Position numbers and translations under genes: made by a program. Below, piece after piece: positions 43,466 to 54,260 of a stretch of 64,000 nucleotides of DNA. The stretch is from assembly GCF_030445035.2 (NCBI RefSeq), contig NC_080695.1:57181954-57245953 (forward strand), given 5' to 3'. Numbering within the stretch: the first letter of the stretch is position 1; each line of letters begins with the position of its first letter. Origin of the DNA: Dasypus novemcinctus (Eukaryota > Chordata > Mammalia > Cingulata > Dasypodidae). A model generated the notes under the pieces. That model saw only the letters and a list, made by a program, of their open reading frames with translations, ran no database searches and was not told the DNA's origin.

Positions 43466-43844
43466 GGTTTTTTATTTTTTACCATTTAGTTTTTTTTGTT
43501 TTTTAAGATTTATTAATTTTTATTTATTTCTCTCCCCTTCCACCCCATTGTCTGCTCTCTGTGTCCATTTGCTGTGTGTGCTTCTGTGTCCGCTTGCATT
43601 CTTGTCATGTGGCACCAGGAAAGTATTGCTTTTTTTTGTTGCGTGCTCTTGCTGCGTCAGCTCTCCATATGTGTGGCGCCACTCCTGGGCATCCTGAGCT
43701 TTTTTTGCGCTGGGCAGCTCTCCTTGCACGCAGCAGCGCTACGCGTGGGCCAGCTCACCACACAGATCAGGAGGCCCTGCGTTTGAACCCTGGACCTCCT
43801 ATGTGGTAGGCGGACGCTCTATCAGTTGAGCCACAACCGCTTCC
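43466..43844 (-). repeat. DAS-type SINE, full length
   Basis: The flanks caggtcttactc (43454) and caggttttactc (43845) differ once. The tail carries two T-rich blocks, then the normal order to a head at 'ctatcagttgagccacaacc'. Confidence 0.85.
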
Positions 43845-43856
43845 CAGGTTTTACTC

Positions 43857-44269
43857 TTGAGGAAGGCAAACAATTATATGTTGGATAGAAGAAGAGCACC
43901 CCCAAAGGAGATTAAGAAGAGGCAGGCAAAGAGGAAGATAATGAGGAGAGTTTGATATCATAGGAAATGAAGGAAGGCACGGTTTTAAGAGGGAACGATC
44001 ATCTGGATCCAATGCTGTTGAAAAATCAGGTAAGAATTACGAGTCACTGATGAATTTAGTGAGATTTATTTGGGCTGAGTCATAGAGGCTGAACTTAGAT
44101 TGAAATTAATTGGTAGTGAGTAGTGGTGAGAAAATGGAGAATGTGGGTGCAACTGGAATGGTATGTGGATAGGGTCAGGGAGGAGTTTTTGTTTGCTTGT
44201 TTTTTGTTATTGCTTTTTGATATAAAAAACATAAGCATGTTTAAAGAACACTGAAAGGTAAAAACAAAA
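43857..44269. other. no gene; possible old L2 antisense
   Basis: Purine-rich text ('gaagaggcaggcaaagagga', 'gatccaatgctgttgaaaaa') may be a distant L2 piece. Not firm. Confidence 0.3.
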
Positions 44270-44345
44270 GGCACCTGCATTTTACAGCTGAGAACACGAG
44301 ATAACCAAGAGGCTAAGCAGTTTGCCCAAGTAGGTTTCACTTAGC
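44270..44345 (-). repeat. MIR fragment
   Basis: 'gcattttacagctgagaaca' and 'ggctaagcagtttgcccaag' are the antisense MIR core. Confidence 0.55.
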
Positions 44346-44363
44346 TTCAAGAGAAAGAGCCCA

Positions 44364-44574
44364 GGGAGTGGATGTAGCTCAAGTGGTTGAGCTCCTGCTT
44401 CCAATGCATGAGGTTCCAGATTCAATCCTCAGTACATCCTGAAAACAAAGCAAAAACATAAAAAAACCAAATCTCATTGGGAGCAGATGTAGCTCAGTGG
44501 TTGAACACCTGCTTCCCATGTATGAGTCCTGGATTCAATCCCTGGTACCTACTAAAAAAAAAAAAAAATAAAAG
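44364..44574 (+). repeat. DAS-type SINE dimer
   Basis: Two sense monomers (44364 'gggagtggatgtagctcaag' and 44480 'gggagcagatgtagctcagt') are joined by an A-rich linker ending 'ccaaatctcattggg', which matches the linker at 35440-35463. The tail is an A run. Confidence 0.8.
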
Positions 44575-44994
44575 ACTCCAAGTCCCCTTGGGCCTATAAT
44601 CTGACCAACTAACCAGGATACTATACTACTAAACTTGTAAGGACAAAGCTTTCTTGTGCACACTCTAATTTTCATACCTTTGCTTTAAAGTCTGCAGTTG
44701 AAAGAATATTTTTGTATTCCTTTCTAGACTTCTTGAGGGAAAAACATTCAATACCCAAGATACATGAATAATGAGAAATGCATCTGTTTTATTCAGGTGA
44801 TGAACAGGTCCATAGGATATTTCTAGGAAGAAAAAATACTAAGTCTTTGAAATATCAACATTAGGCTCTTATAAAAGTAGGTTGAAAACCCACATTGATA
44901 GACATTCTCCAAAATAATTGACCTGTACTCTTCAAAACTGTTGTGAAACATGAAGAACAAGAAACTGTTCCATTACACACAGCCCTAGATTTTC
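44575..44994. other. no gene or clear repeat seen
   Basis: Nothing recognised. Confidence 0.4.
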
Positions 44995-45905
44995 TTTTGC
45001 TAGAAAGAACTTTATTGGGATAATTGTTGACATCTGAATTGTCTATTAATTAGAAAATAGTATTGTTTCAATGTTAATTTCATAATTTTAATGATGGTTT
45101 TGATGGAGAATGAACTTGTCATTTTGGGAAATACACATTGTTTTTTGGATATGAAAGGGCATTATGGGAAGTGAGCTTGGCCCAATGGATAGGGTGTCTG
45201 CCTACCACATGGGAGGTCTGCGATTCAAACCCCGGGCCTCCTTGACCCGTGTGGAGCTGGTCCACGTGCAGTGCTGATGTGCACGAGGAGTGACGTGCCA
45301 CGCAGGGGTGTCCCCTGCATAGGGGAGGCCCATGCACAAGGAGTGCACCCCATAAGGAGAGCTGCCCAGCGCGAAAGAAAGTGCAGCCTGCCTAAGATTG
45401 GCACCGCACACAGGGAGAGCTGATACAACAAAATGATGCAACAAAAGAAACACAGATTCCTGTGCCACTGACAACAACAGAAGCGGACAAAGAAGACGAC
45501 GCAAATAGACAACAGAGAACAGACAACCGTGGTGGGGGTGGGGGTAAGGGGAGAGAAATAAATAAATACATAAATCTATAAAAAAAAAAAAAGAACACAC
45601 GGAGAATGGACACAGAGAGCAGACAACGGGAGGGAGGAAGGGGAGAGAAATAAATTAAAAATATATATATGTATTTTAAAAAAAAGAAAGGGCATTATGT
45701 CTACAACTAACAATGAAATGGTTCAGATAATAAATAAATGTTTGGCTTGCATATATATATATATGCATACATACAAATATAGAAGGAGACTAACCTAAGC
45801 ATGATAAAATTAATATCTGGGGAATCTGGGTAAAGAGTTTAAGAGAATTCTTTGTACTATTCTACAAGTCTGGCATTATGTCAAAATTAAAATTAAAGTA
45901 GGTTT
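44995..45905 (+). repeat. old L1 3' end carrying a SINE
   Basis: 'actttattgggataattgtt', 'atagtattgtttcaatgtta' and after the SINE 'caacaatgaaatggttcag'-like text, then 'ggaatctgggtaaagagttt' and 'ctttgtactattctacaagt' follow the L1 tail order. The SINE at 45167-45685 interrupts it. Confidence 0.55.
45167..45685 (+). repeat. DAS-type SINE with a duplicated 3' end
   Basis: Perfect 14-bp duplications gaaagggcattatg at 45153 and 45686 mark a young insertion. A full SINE ends near 45592 with 'aaatctataaaaaaaa'. A second, partial 3' end follows: 'gaacacacggagaatggaca', 'cagagagcagacaacggg' and another A-rich tail. Both lie within one pair of duplications. Confidence 0.85.
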
Positions 45906-46559
45906 ATATGAAATCATATCTCTAAATATTTCCCTCAAACATCAGCCTGAATCTGATAAGCCTGGATCCAGCTACCAGTTTGTAGGAAATACAGAGAACA
46001 GAGGAACATCCAGACTAAAGGAAAACCCCAGAACAATAATATGGTGTCTTCAGTAAATCAATGCAAAGGAGAAAAACAGACAAACAGGAAAAGTTAAATT
46101 ATAGCATTTGGAGATAAATGTTTGGGTGATAAAACTACAAAGAAAATATAAGGACATCATCACTATAAAAGTCAAAGTGATTATTGGGGTGGGTGGGAGT
46201 GGAGGGCAGGCGTGAGCTGGGATTGTGTTTAGGAGGGGACCCTGCAGGGGCTATCGGGTGGCTAAGAAGTTTCCTGTCATAAGGGGGTGTGATTAAAGGG
46301 TATTCATCTAATGATTATACATGTTTTTATGCTATTCATTTTTACCAATAAAAAGATATTTAAAGAATATATTAACATATGCAAAATGTTAATAATAGGA
46401 AAAACTGGGGGGGTATATGGTAACTATGTACTTTCTGCATGATTTTTTCTGTAAACTTATAACTATGCTATTTAAGAAAATAGAATGTATCAGTGAATTT
46501 ATGGCATAAATGAAGCAAGATAGGATACAAGTGTTCTCAGGGTTGCCACATTGTTTCCT
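45906..46559. other. L1-like 3' debris, uncertain
   Basis: 'gtcaaagtgattattggggtg', 'agaagtttcctgtcataagg' and an 'accaataaaaagatattta' end suggest another old L1 tail, but the match is loose. No gene. Confidence 0.35.
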
Positions 46560-46815
46560 TTAGGGATTGCAGATTTTTCTCATATTGCTCAGTAAGATTT
46601 AAAAAGTGGGGTGGGGAGTGGGGGATATACAGGAAACTCTTATATTTTTTAGTGTAACTTTTTTTTTTGTGATGTATATATCTTCAAAAAAATACAATTT
46701 ACAAAAATGATGTGGTAGGGTGTGGGGAGTAGGTTACATGGGAACCTCTTAGGTTTTTTTTTTTTATTGTTTTTTAATGTAACATTTCTTATGACCTATT
46801 AACTTTAATTTAAAA
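46560..46815 (+). repeat. two L1-like 3' termini in tandem
   Basis: Two similar endings occur: 'ggggagtgggggatatacag...ttttttagtgtaac' and 'tggggagtaggttacatggg...tttaatgtaacattt'. This is the terminal motif of the xenarthran-type L1 tails. The first ends near 46700 and the second near 46815. Confidence 0.5.
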
Positions 46816-47416
46816 AAAGAAGGAAAGGAAAAATGTGTTATATTCATAAATACATGCAATTTACAGAGAAAATAAAATAAAATAGTATATTTTACTTTAA
46901 AAATATGTCAAAGTATGAATTTCATGGTGGGAAAAGTGAGTAACATGAGTATTCAAGTTTTAATAATTAAGTTTTGTTGGTTTTAAATGCCAGAATATAA
47001 AATGAATGAAATCTGGTAACATTTTCTGTGAAATGATTTTCATAATGTTATAAAGTAAACCTAAAATGATTATTAGCATTTTGTGCTGAATAAAGTATAA
47101 TTTTTATAGGAGAACAAAATAGTAAAGCAAGATTTATTATGTATGTTTTCTGATAATGAATACATTTTTGATGAGGGTCTCAACTAAAATATAAACAAAA
47201 TTTGAAAACCTAAAAAAGCAACTTATTGACATCTCTGCTTTACAGATACTTGTTATTTTTGAATTCATAAGCGATACGCATGTAAATGATAAAATTCAAG
47301 TAGTGCAGAAGGATATAAAATAGAATATTTCCATTTCTTCCCCCTCATCTCCATCCCCTAGACCTATCCCACAGAAGTCTTCCGCATCTAGGTTGAATGT
47401 AGGTCGCCATTTAGTT
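46816..47416. other. no gene; AT-rich
   Basis: AT-rich with no recognised element. The (ttta)n run starting at 47440 belongs to the next SINE. Confidence 0.45.
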
Positions 47417-47893
47417 GTGTTTTTTTTAAGATTCTACTTATTTATTTATTTACTTATTTCTCCCCTCCTCCTTGTTGTTTGCACTTTCTTTAGGAGGCAC
47501 TGGGAACTGAACCTGGGATGTGGGAAGGGGGTGCTTTAATCACTTGAGCCACCTCCATCCCCTGCTTTTTGTGTGTGTCTCTCATTATGGTTTTTTTCCT
47601 TCATGTATCTCTCGTTGCCTATCTTGTTGTGTCAGCTTGCCTCGCCTGCCCATCATGTCTGCTCGCTGCCTTGCTCGTCTTCTTTAGGAGGCACAGGGAA
47701 CCTCTGCTTCCTGCTTTGTTGTGTCTCATTAAATTTTTCTTCTTGTATCTCTTGTTGCATTATCTTGTGTCAGCTTGCTGCACCTGCCCATCATACCAGT
47801 TTGCTATCTTTTTTAGGAGGCACTGGGAACCAAATCACAGACCTCCTGTGTGGCAGGCAGAAGCTCAATCGCTTGAGTCACATCTGCTTCCCA
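47417..47893 (-). repeat. DAS-related SINE, two-headed variant
   Basis: Reverse-direction relative of 41254-41715, with ccatttagtt duplications at 47407 and 47894. Three 'aggaggcactgggaac' or 'aggaggcacagggaac' blocks, each like a B-box, are spaced through it. The two overlapping frames of 110 codons are chance frames. Confidence 0.75.
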
Positions 47894-47903
47894 CCATTTA
47901 GTT

Positions 47904-49189
47904 TTTAAAGCATATCCTATAGCTCAGTTTCTTTATTGGGGAAAAAACAAATGAAAAATTTATTCCTGTTCACACTATCTCTCCTATCCTCTACCACTCC
48001 TGAATTTTGTTACTTAATTTATTTCTTCTAGAGGTTTCTTTATGTCTTTAAATACTATACTTAAAGATCTGTATCTTGATATAGCTCTGTATCTACTTAT
48101 TCCCAAGAATGAAGATGAGGACATTAGAAATTCCAGGTACATATCCATTGAAATTGCTTCCTCCCTGCCACTTTTTGGTAATTTAAAATTTTTTACATTG
48201 CCATGAGTAATAATTAAACCTTCCATATGTGTTTCTTAGTTGATATTAAACGTTAAAGACCAAAAAACAGCATCTGCTGTTATAGAAATATTATTCAGGA
48301 CAGAACAAAATTGTGTGAATGGACCCAAAGGGAAAAATAATCACATACCTTCTTTATTTGGTTTGCTTTTTGCTTATTAATTAAGGTCTGTAACATCATA
48401 CATAATCCAAATGTCATTAAAAATTAAACTTCTCCACAATTAGTGGTTTCATGTTTTTTAAATTTATATTTCTGTACTAGTCCAGGAAATGCTGCATTAT
48501 AATTTATCAGCTTAAATATCTGTCCATTCACAAGCCAGATGGCTTAATTTCTCCCCTTCCTGCTACCTGGGGGTGAGTGGTAGGTGATGTCACAGATTTG
48601 TCTGAATATAAAATGAAAGCTATGGACACCTTCCCCCAAAAATGTACTCACACATGCAAAATTTTGGGTATCATTGTTTCAAAGGTTTCCTACTGAGTTC
48701 CAAAGTAAAAACCTTTGCCCTAAAAAGTGTTTCTCTCCAGGGCAGAGTTTTTGTCTTTTTCTTGTTTGTATTTCTAACACCTGTCCAAGAGATAGCAGTC
48801 AATAAATGTTTGGGCAAATATTATATGAACCAAATATTTCCACTTTTTCTGTTGGATTTTCAAAATCTCTTAAAATATGAAAGTTCACTTTTGTCTCTTC
48901 TTTGTACTTAGTGCTACTTTAACTCCAAAATGTAAGGTAAAAGTATATAAAAACACTCAGTCATATCAGATATCCTTACAAATTTCGTCTTCTTGAAATC
49001 TCTCCAAGAGCCTTCTGTCTTGCTCAGGTCTGAACTGATTAACTGCTGTATTGGGCAACCAGGGACCTCTTTTCACCTTCATCCTAGGGAGGCCCTGTTT
49101 TCTCTATTACATGACACAGCAGTTTTTAGTTTATACCCTCATTTTGTTGGAGCATATCCTTCAGTAGCTTCCTGGGAAAGGATACATGG
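47904..49189. other. no gene or clear repeat seen
   Basis: Unique-looking intergenic DNA. A short 'aagagatagcagtcaataaatg' piece near 48785 hints at an L2 end. Confidence 0.4.
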
Positions 49190-49370
49190 ACAGGAAAATT
49201 TTGAACTCTGTTTTTATGTCACTTGTGACTTTGGGTAAATGACTTCATGTCTCTGAGCCTTAATAAGAATTTCCTATCCATAAAATGGGAATAAGTATTT
49301 TTGCATGCCTCAAAGAGTTATTGAGAGTGGAATGGTATGATGCACATAAATGAAATAATGTACCTAAACT
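49190..49370 (+). repeat. MIR SINE
   Basis: A well-kept MIR core: 'cttgtgactttgggtaaatg', 'cttcatgtctctgagcctta', 'ccataaaatgggaataagta' and 'agttattgagagtggaatgg'. Confidence 0.75.
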
Positions 49371-49389
49371 ACTGGAAAAGAAATTACCA

Positions 49390-49620
49390 GTTTTTAATGA
49401 TACCCAGTCTGAAATGTTTAGAGATGAAATATACTGATGTCTGAAACACTGAACTACTTCAATACAGAAGATGGATTGATGGATAGAGGAATACATATAT
49501 GATAATGCAAATATAGCAAAATGTTAATCCTAGGATCTAGGCAGGGGGTACAAGGGTGTTCACTCTACAATTCTTTCAAATTTTCTAAATGTCTGAAAAT
49601 TTTCATTACATTGGAAAAAA
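49390..49620 (+). repeat. old L1 3' end
   Basis: 'tacccagtctgaaatgttta', 'gcaaaatgttaatcctagg', 'caagggtgttcactctacaa' and 'tctgaaaattttcattacat' match an old L1 tail. Confidence 0.65.
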
Positions 49621-50339
49621 TGACTTGGTTTGCTCAAGAAGAGGTACATTCAATTTTTAGTTCCTGGAATATATAAATAATTCCTTCTCTTTGCCAAGCT
49701 CTTTGGAAAATCAGAACAATTCCCACTGTACACACTCTAAAGCAGCACACTAGGTTTCCTTTGGTAGAAAATGCTATTATTTAACGTTCAAAATAGGGAC
49801 CCAGTCATTTACACAGATTTGGGAAGAGATGGGTATAAAACAGGAGAGGAAGGGATGATTTTACGGTTGTCACGTCAACGGTCATCTAGCGGTGAAGAAT
49901 GTTACTGACTGCAACCGCGGCAATAGACGAGTTTATTTCAGTTTCCCTCATTAGGGTTCCAAGGAATATAATAAGCAAATTCACGTCCTTTCTCATTCCT
50001 TAGAAACGCATTACGATTAGATACCAAGGGTGAAAGCCGTTATGGAGGCAGTATAGTGTAGCGTACAGGCAAATGGAGACAATAATGATGTCTACATCAT
50101 AGGACCATTTTAAGATAAAATGGGAAGAGCAGCAGCTAGTCTATTATTGCCCAGCCATCACTTGACAAGTAATAATTGTGGCTTGACATGAAGGAGACTC
50201 GGCCAGCTGTCTCAAAAAGTATTTTCCGTCTAGAATTCTGCGAAGAGTCTGGGACAAAGAATTCAGCGCTAATCGGCACCTCTTTGGAGGTGCGGTCACT
50301 CAGCCAATCCTTGAATCCCCGAAGCCTCTGATCACCTAG
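49621..50339. other. region upstream of PDXDC1; no gene
   Basis: No repeat recognised. A 158-codon minus-strand frame reaching into the CpG island (50136-50612) matches nothing I know. Divergent promoter transcription is possible but unsupported. Confidence 0.35.
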
Positions 50340-50353
50340 GAAACTGTCTATCC

Positions 50354-50365
50354 TGCGCATGCGCA
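50354..50365 (+). promoter_or_regulatory. NRF1 palindrome
   Basis: tgcgcatgcgca is a perfect NRF1-type site, 515 bases upstream of the PDXDC1 ATG at the edge of the CpG island. Binding is inferred. Confidence 0.6.
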
Positions 50366-50379
50366 AGGGTTCTTGCACG

Positions 50380-51290
50380 CGCGCCCCGCCCTTCTGCAGT
50401 GAATGGCCTGTTCCATTCGTAAGGAAAGATGACGGGTGGGGGAAGGTTTTGAATGCTTGAAACCGAAAGCTCAGGTGCGTTACTAATACTGCAAGCGTCT
50501 CACTATACGAATAACAATTCGTTATTGTTATCTTTCTATTCTGATGGTTTGCAAGAGTCCTCTGAATAGAGGGAATTTGGAACCGCTCGACCGTCCTTCC
50601 TCCCCCTCTCACCTGGGAACGTTAGGACTGGCCAGCTGAGGGCCAGGTACGGAAACCTCGAGGGCCCCGCCCACCCGACGGGCTCCGCCCCGCCCCCCGG
50701 CTACCCGCAGGTCCTCCAGCCCGCGGCGTCCCCAGGCGGCTCCTCCTCCTCTCCCTCCGCCAGCCGCCGGCGCCGGGGACGTCAGAGCTGCCAGCGTGGA
50801 AACCGCGGCCGGTCGCGGGAGGCGGAAGTAGCGCCCGGGACCGCCGGGCCACCATCGGGCTCCGCCGACCGCCTCAGCCATGGACGCGTCCCTGGAGAAG
50901 GTAGGTTCGGGGAGGGGGGCGGCGCTGCGGCCCGTAGTCCCCGCCTCCAGGGCGACTATTTTCCAGTTGCGACCTGCCATTGTGACCCAGGGAGAGGACC
51001 GGGGGCCCCCGGACCCGCCTGTGGAGGCTTGGTCGCCAGGGCGTCTGGCCCGGCTCTCGAGGCTGGGGCCTGGTCATGTCACCGGGCCCAGGGCCGCGTG
51101 AGTCTAGAGAGGGGCTGGGCGGGACCGGGTTCTGCCGCGGCCCGCGAGGGGCCCTCAGCTCTTTGCAGGTGGGGGCCGCGGGACCGGCTTGAGCCCCTCT
51201 CGTTCTTTCGGGTGTCAGGAACTAGCGGTTTGCGGCCCCAGAAACCCCTGGAAAGAAGCCTCCAGTTGTTTCGGAGCCAGCTACAAACAT
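50380..51290 (+). promoter_or_regulatory. PDXDC1 CpG-island promoter
   Basis: GC-rich, CpG-dense, no TATA box. A cggaagt ETS site is at 50823-50829 and a gacgtca CRE-like motif near 50779. Translation context at 50880 is cagccATGG. The island runs on into intron 1. Long minus-strand frames here are effects of base composition. Confidence 0.75.
50880..50900 (+). CDS. PDXDC1: PDXDC1 coding exon 1
   Basis: PDXDC1 is a vertebrate protein with a pyridoxal-dependent decarboxylase-like domain of uncertain activity. This exon codes the first seven residues, MDASLEK, exactly the N-terminus I know for human PDXDC1. A gtaggt donor follows in phase 0. It sits in a CpG island and has a good start context, as expected for a first exon. 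The next exon (human IADPTLAEMGK...) was searched for by eye and not found before 64000, so the rest of the window is probably intron 1. The identification rests on a short peptide plus its position next to MPV17L. Confidence 0.82.
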
Positions 51291-51324
51291 GTAGGTCTTC
51301 GGGTTAGGAAGAAAAAACGTTAAA

Positions 51325-51490
51325 GCAGTGATTTTCCAACTTCAGCATGAATAGGAATCACCTAGGGCCCCGGGTGAAAAAAACTCCAGATTTTCAGCCC
51401 TCCCTTCAGGACCTCTGGGGGGGCGGGACCCGGATCTGCGTGTTTAACTCGTTCCCCCATGTGATTCTGATGCTGTAAGTTCTGACTATC
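51325..51490 (+). mobile_element. MER5A-like DNA transposon
   Basis: 'gcagtgattttccaacttca', 'gaatcacctagggccccggg' and 'catgtgattctgatgctgta' fit the MER5A hAT element. Lies in PDXDC1 intron 1. Confidence 0.6.
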
Positions 51491-52237
51491 GGTTAAAAAT
51501 CTGGCGGGTCCAGAAAGGCGTGGGGGGAGGGGGCCGGGTGTTCTTCAGATCGTGAATTTGGTGTCGGGCATCACTGCTGCGGCACAGCTTCTTTGAACCC
51601 CCATTACGATGGTGAGGACTCGAAATCCCCTGTAGCAGCGCCTGCCTCTGGTTGCCCCTAGGAGAATAGCAACGTGATAAACCTGGCTGACTGCCCTGGC
51701 ATGTGAAATGGATTCTAATTGTCCCGGATTTAAGGCTGGTAAATGAGAACCAATGGTTGGATTTCTTGATATAGTCCTTCCTTTGGTGACTGACATTATG
51801 CCTTCCCTCAAGCTCCTTCTGCCTGTTCAAGCTTGGGGTTCTGTTTCTCCAGTTTATTCCCCACCCAGTTTTTCATACGAGTGAAATTCAGGAGCCGTGC
51901 AATGTTCTAAGACTGCTTCATTTGAAATTTGAACTGGCAGAAATACCATATTTTGCCGTTTTTCAATGCGGCAGATGCTGTAGATTTGTTCACGTGTCCC
52001 TGGGAGTTCAAAGGAGTAATTGTACAAGTTCCCCCAGGTGTCTTTTTGAGCACAAAATGGAATATCCCCACCTGGGTCCTTTAGCCTAAGTTGAGTGGAA
52101 GAAATCAAGAAAAGAAAAAAAATTTTTGAGACTCTTTTTGGTGAATGTTACATGTTTTTCTGGCAAGGAATCAGGTCTTTCCAGGCTTTTGATTAGCACA
52201 ATGTCTGCTTTTGGTACATTGAGTTTCAGTCTAGATC
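51491..52237. other. PDXDC1 intron 1; nothing recognised
   Basis: Unique-looking intron sequence. No further exon found. Confidence 0.4.
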
Positions 52238-52455
52238 AGTAGTTCTGCCATTTTATTCCCCAGGGGACATTTGGCAACCAATGGAGATATTTCGGGTTGT
52301 CACAACCTGGGGGGTGGGGCAGGGTTGTACTGCTGGCATCTAGTGGGTAGAGGCCAAGGAATCTGCTAAACATCCTACAATGCACAGGATAATTACCTCA
52401 AGAGAAAATTCAGTCTCAAAATGTCTATAGAGCTGAGGCTCAGAAACCCTGGTTT
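52238..52455 (+). mobile_element. MER20 hAT transposon
   Basis: 'ggggacatttggcaaccaat', 'ggttgtcacaacctgggggg', 'ggcatctagtgggtagaggc' and 'ctaaacatcctacaatgcac' identify MER20. The ends are degraded. Confidence 0.8.
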
Positions 52456-53834
52456 GAATCATGTGCGTAACACCAGTAGTTGAATACAAATAATGATGCT
52501 AAAAATGTCCCTTCAGTGTGGTTTCCTTTCCAGTTTCATGAAAAGATGAGATGGGCTTCGTGGTCAATTCATTTAGACACCTAAAGAACTAGGGTGATAT
52601 TTCCTCCAAGAATAGTTCCTTATGGGCAAATCTGCAAAGCAGAGTGGGCTGGAATTCGTCTTTATGTGTTACTTTTTTTTTTTTTTTTTTTACATTTGAT
52701 TAGATTACAGTGGTGGTTCCTAAATGTTAATTGATGATAAAGAATCTTAAACTCTTCAGATGAAGTTTTGAAGAGGTATGGAAACTCCAGCCTGCTCAAG
52801 GCTGGAGCAGTCAGCAAAATTGTAGGCGATCTTTTAGGAATTCAAACAAAACATGTGGACTGGAAGTTTCTGCTTAAGGCCTGTGTGAAAATTCTGAATG
52901 TAACTTTTTAAGAAACAGGAGTGTGTCTATTTTTATATTTCCCTAAGTAGTTAGAGTGCCTTATATGTAATAAACAATTTTTGTTGTTGCTAAGTGGGCA
53001 GAATAGAAAGAGCAGTGAGGACTTGGTGTTCTGAAAAATAGTTTGAATCAAAGTAAAACATTGAATTGTGTTCTTCATTCCTGTTTCCTTGAGGATTAAA
53101 ATATTCTGGGTTAAGTTCTACATTGCTAATATTAATTTGAGAGCTATTTCAGCAGTTCTGAATGATCTCATTTAAACTGATCCTTGCATAATTTATACTG
53201 CCTCCAGAAACAAGGTTATTTGATACCTATCTTATAAAATTTCAAATAATATGTTACTCTAAAATGTGTTCTGCCATTATCATTTAGTAGAATCACTCAG
53301 TACATTTTCTTTGGTCAAAATATTCTGTACCATTGCTTTTTTTTTCAGGTAATATGTACAGACCTGCAACAACAGCCATTTTGTCTTGATTTGCTTCCCT
53401 CCCGCCCCCAAACATAGTGTCAGTTTTCTTGTATCTGAAATTAGTGCCATCTCAAGAAACCAGAGAGGTTAATTGAGGGAGCAGAATTTCAAACTGGGAG
53501 AGGAGTTGGGGCATCAGTCCCCAATGCAATATATCTAAGACCTTGTAGAGGTTTGAGTAATCAGAGAGATAATTCATAGTCTCATAGTATTTACTTTTGT
53601 TTATATTCAAAGGGAAAAAAATGCTACAGGTAATAATTACTCTGATGCTGAAGATCTTAATAAGTTATTCAACACATACACTTTTTAGTAAAATTTTGCT
53701 ACTTTAAACTTGTAGAACAGCCTAAGCCTTTTTCTCTTGGGTGGAAAATCTCATTCTTCCTGGATATTATGTTTAGACAAGGTGTACTGCCGTTTGTTTT
53801 GCATTTACTTCAATTCCATCCCTAAGTAAACTTA
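52456..53834. other. PDXDC1 intron 1; nothing recognised
   Basis: A T run is at 52673-52691. No exon or firm repeat. Confidence 0.4.
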
Positions 53835-54048
53835 GAGTTTTTCAACCTTGGCCTACCAACATCTTGGGACCAGATAATTCTTTGTTTTGGAGGCTATCTG
53901 TGTCTTGTAGGATGTTAAGCAGCCTTCCTGGTCTCTAGATACTAGTAGGACCCCTCTCTTTTCTACTTGTGACACCCCAAAATGTCACCAGTCATTGCCA
54001 CATGACCCAGAGGGGGAGGCAAAATTAACCCATCATTGAGAATTGCTG
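53835..54048 (-). mobile_element. MER20 hAT transposon, antisense
   Basis: 'tagagtttttcaaccttggc', 'ccagataattctttgttttg', 'taggatgttaagcagccttc' and 'ttgagaattgctga' are antisense MER20. Confidence 0.75.
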
Positions 54049-54059
54049 ATTTAAAGCAT

Positions 54060-54260
54060 CTAGAACTGTGCTGTCAAGCTACATTTGGCTACTTAAATTT
54101 TGATAATTAAAATGAAATAAAATTAATTCAGTTCTTTAGTTGCACTAGCCACATTTTAAGTGTTCAGTAGCTATATGTGGCTTGTTGCTACCAAATTGGA
54201 CAATGCAGATAATAGAACATTTCTTTCACCATGGAAAGTTCTGTTGGATGGGGCTAAAAA
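54060..54260 (+). mobile_element. hAT-type MITE
   Basis: 'gaactgtgctgtcaagctac', 'ttagttgcactagccacatt', 'gtagctatatgtggcttgt' and 'ccaaattggacaatgcaga' match a hAT-Charlie-like mammalian MITE with inverted ends. Exact family not named. Confidence 0.55.

Noticed and set aside
50136-50612. 158-codon minus-strand frame upstream of PDXDC1
   Set aside because: No recognisable domain, no known gene at this place, and no splice pattern. At most a divergent non-coding transcript.
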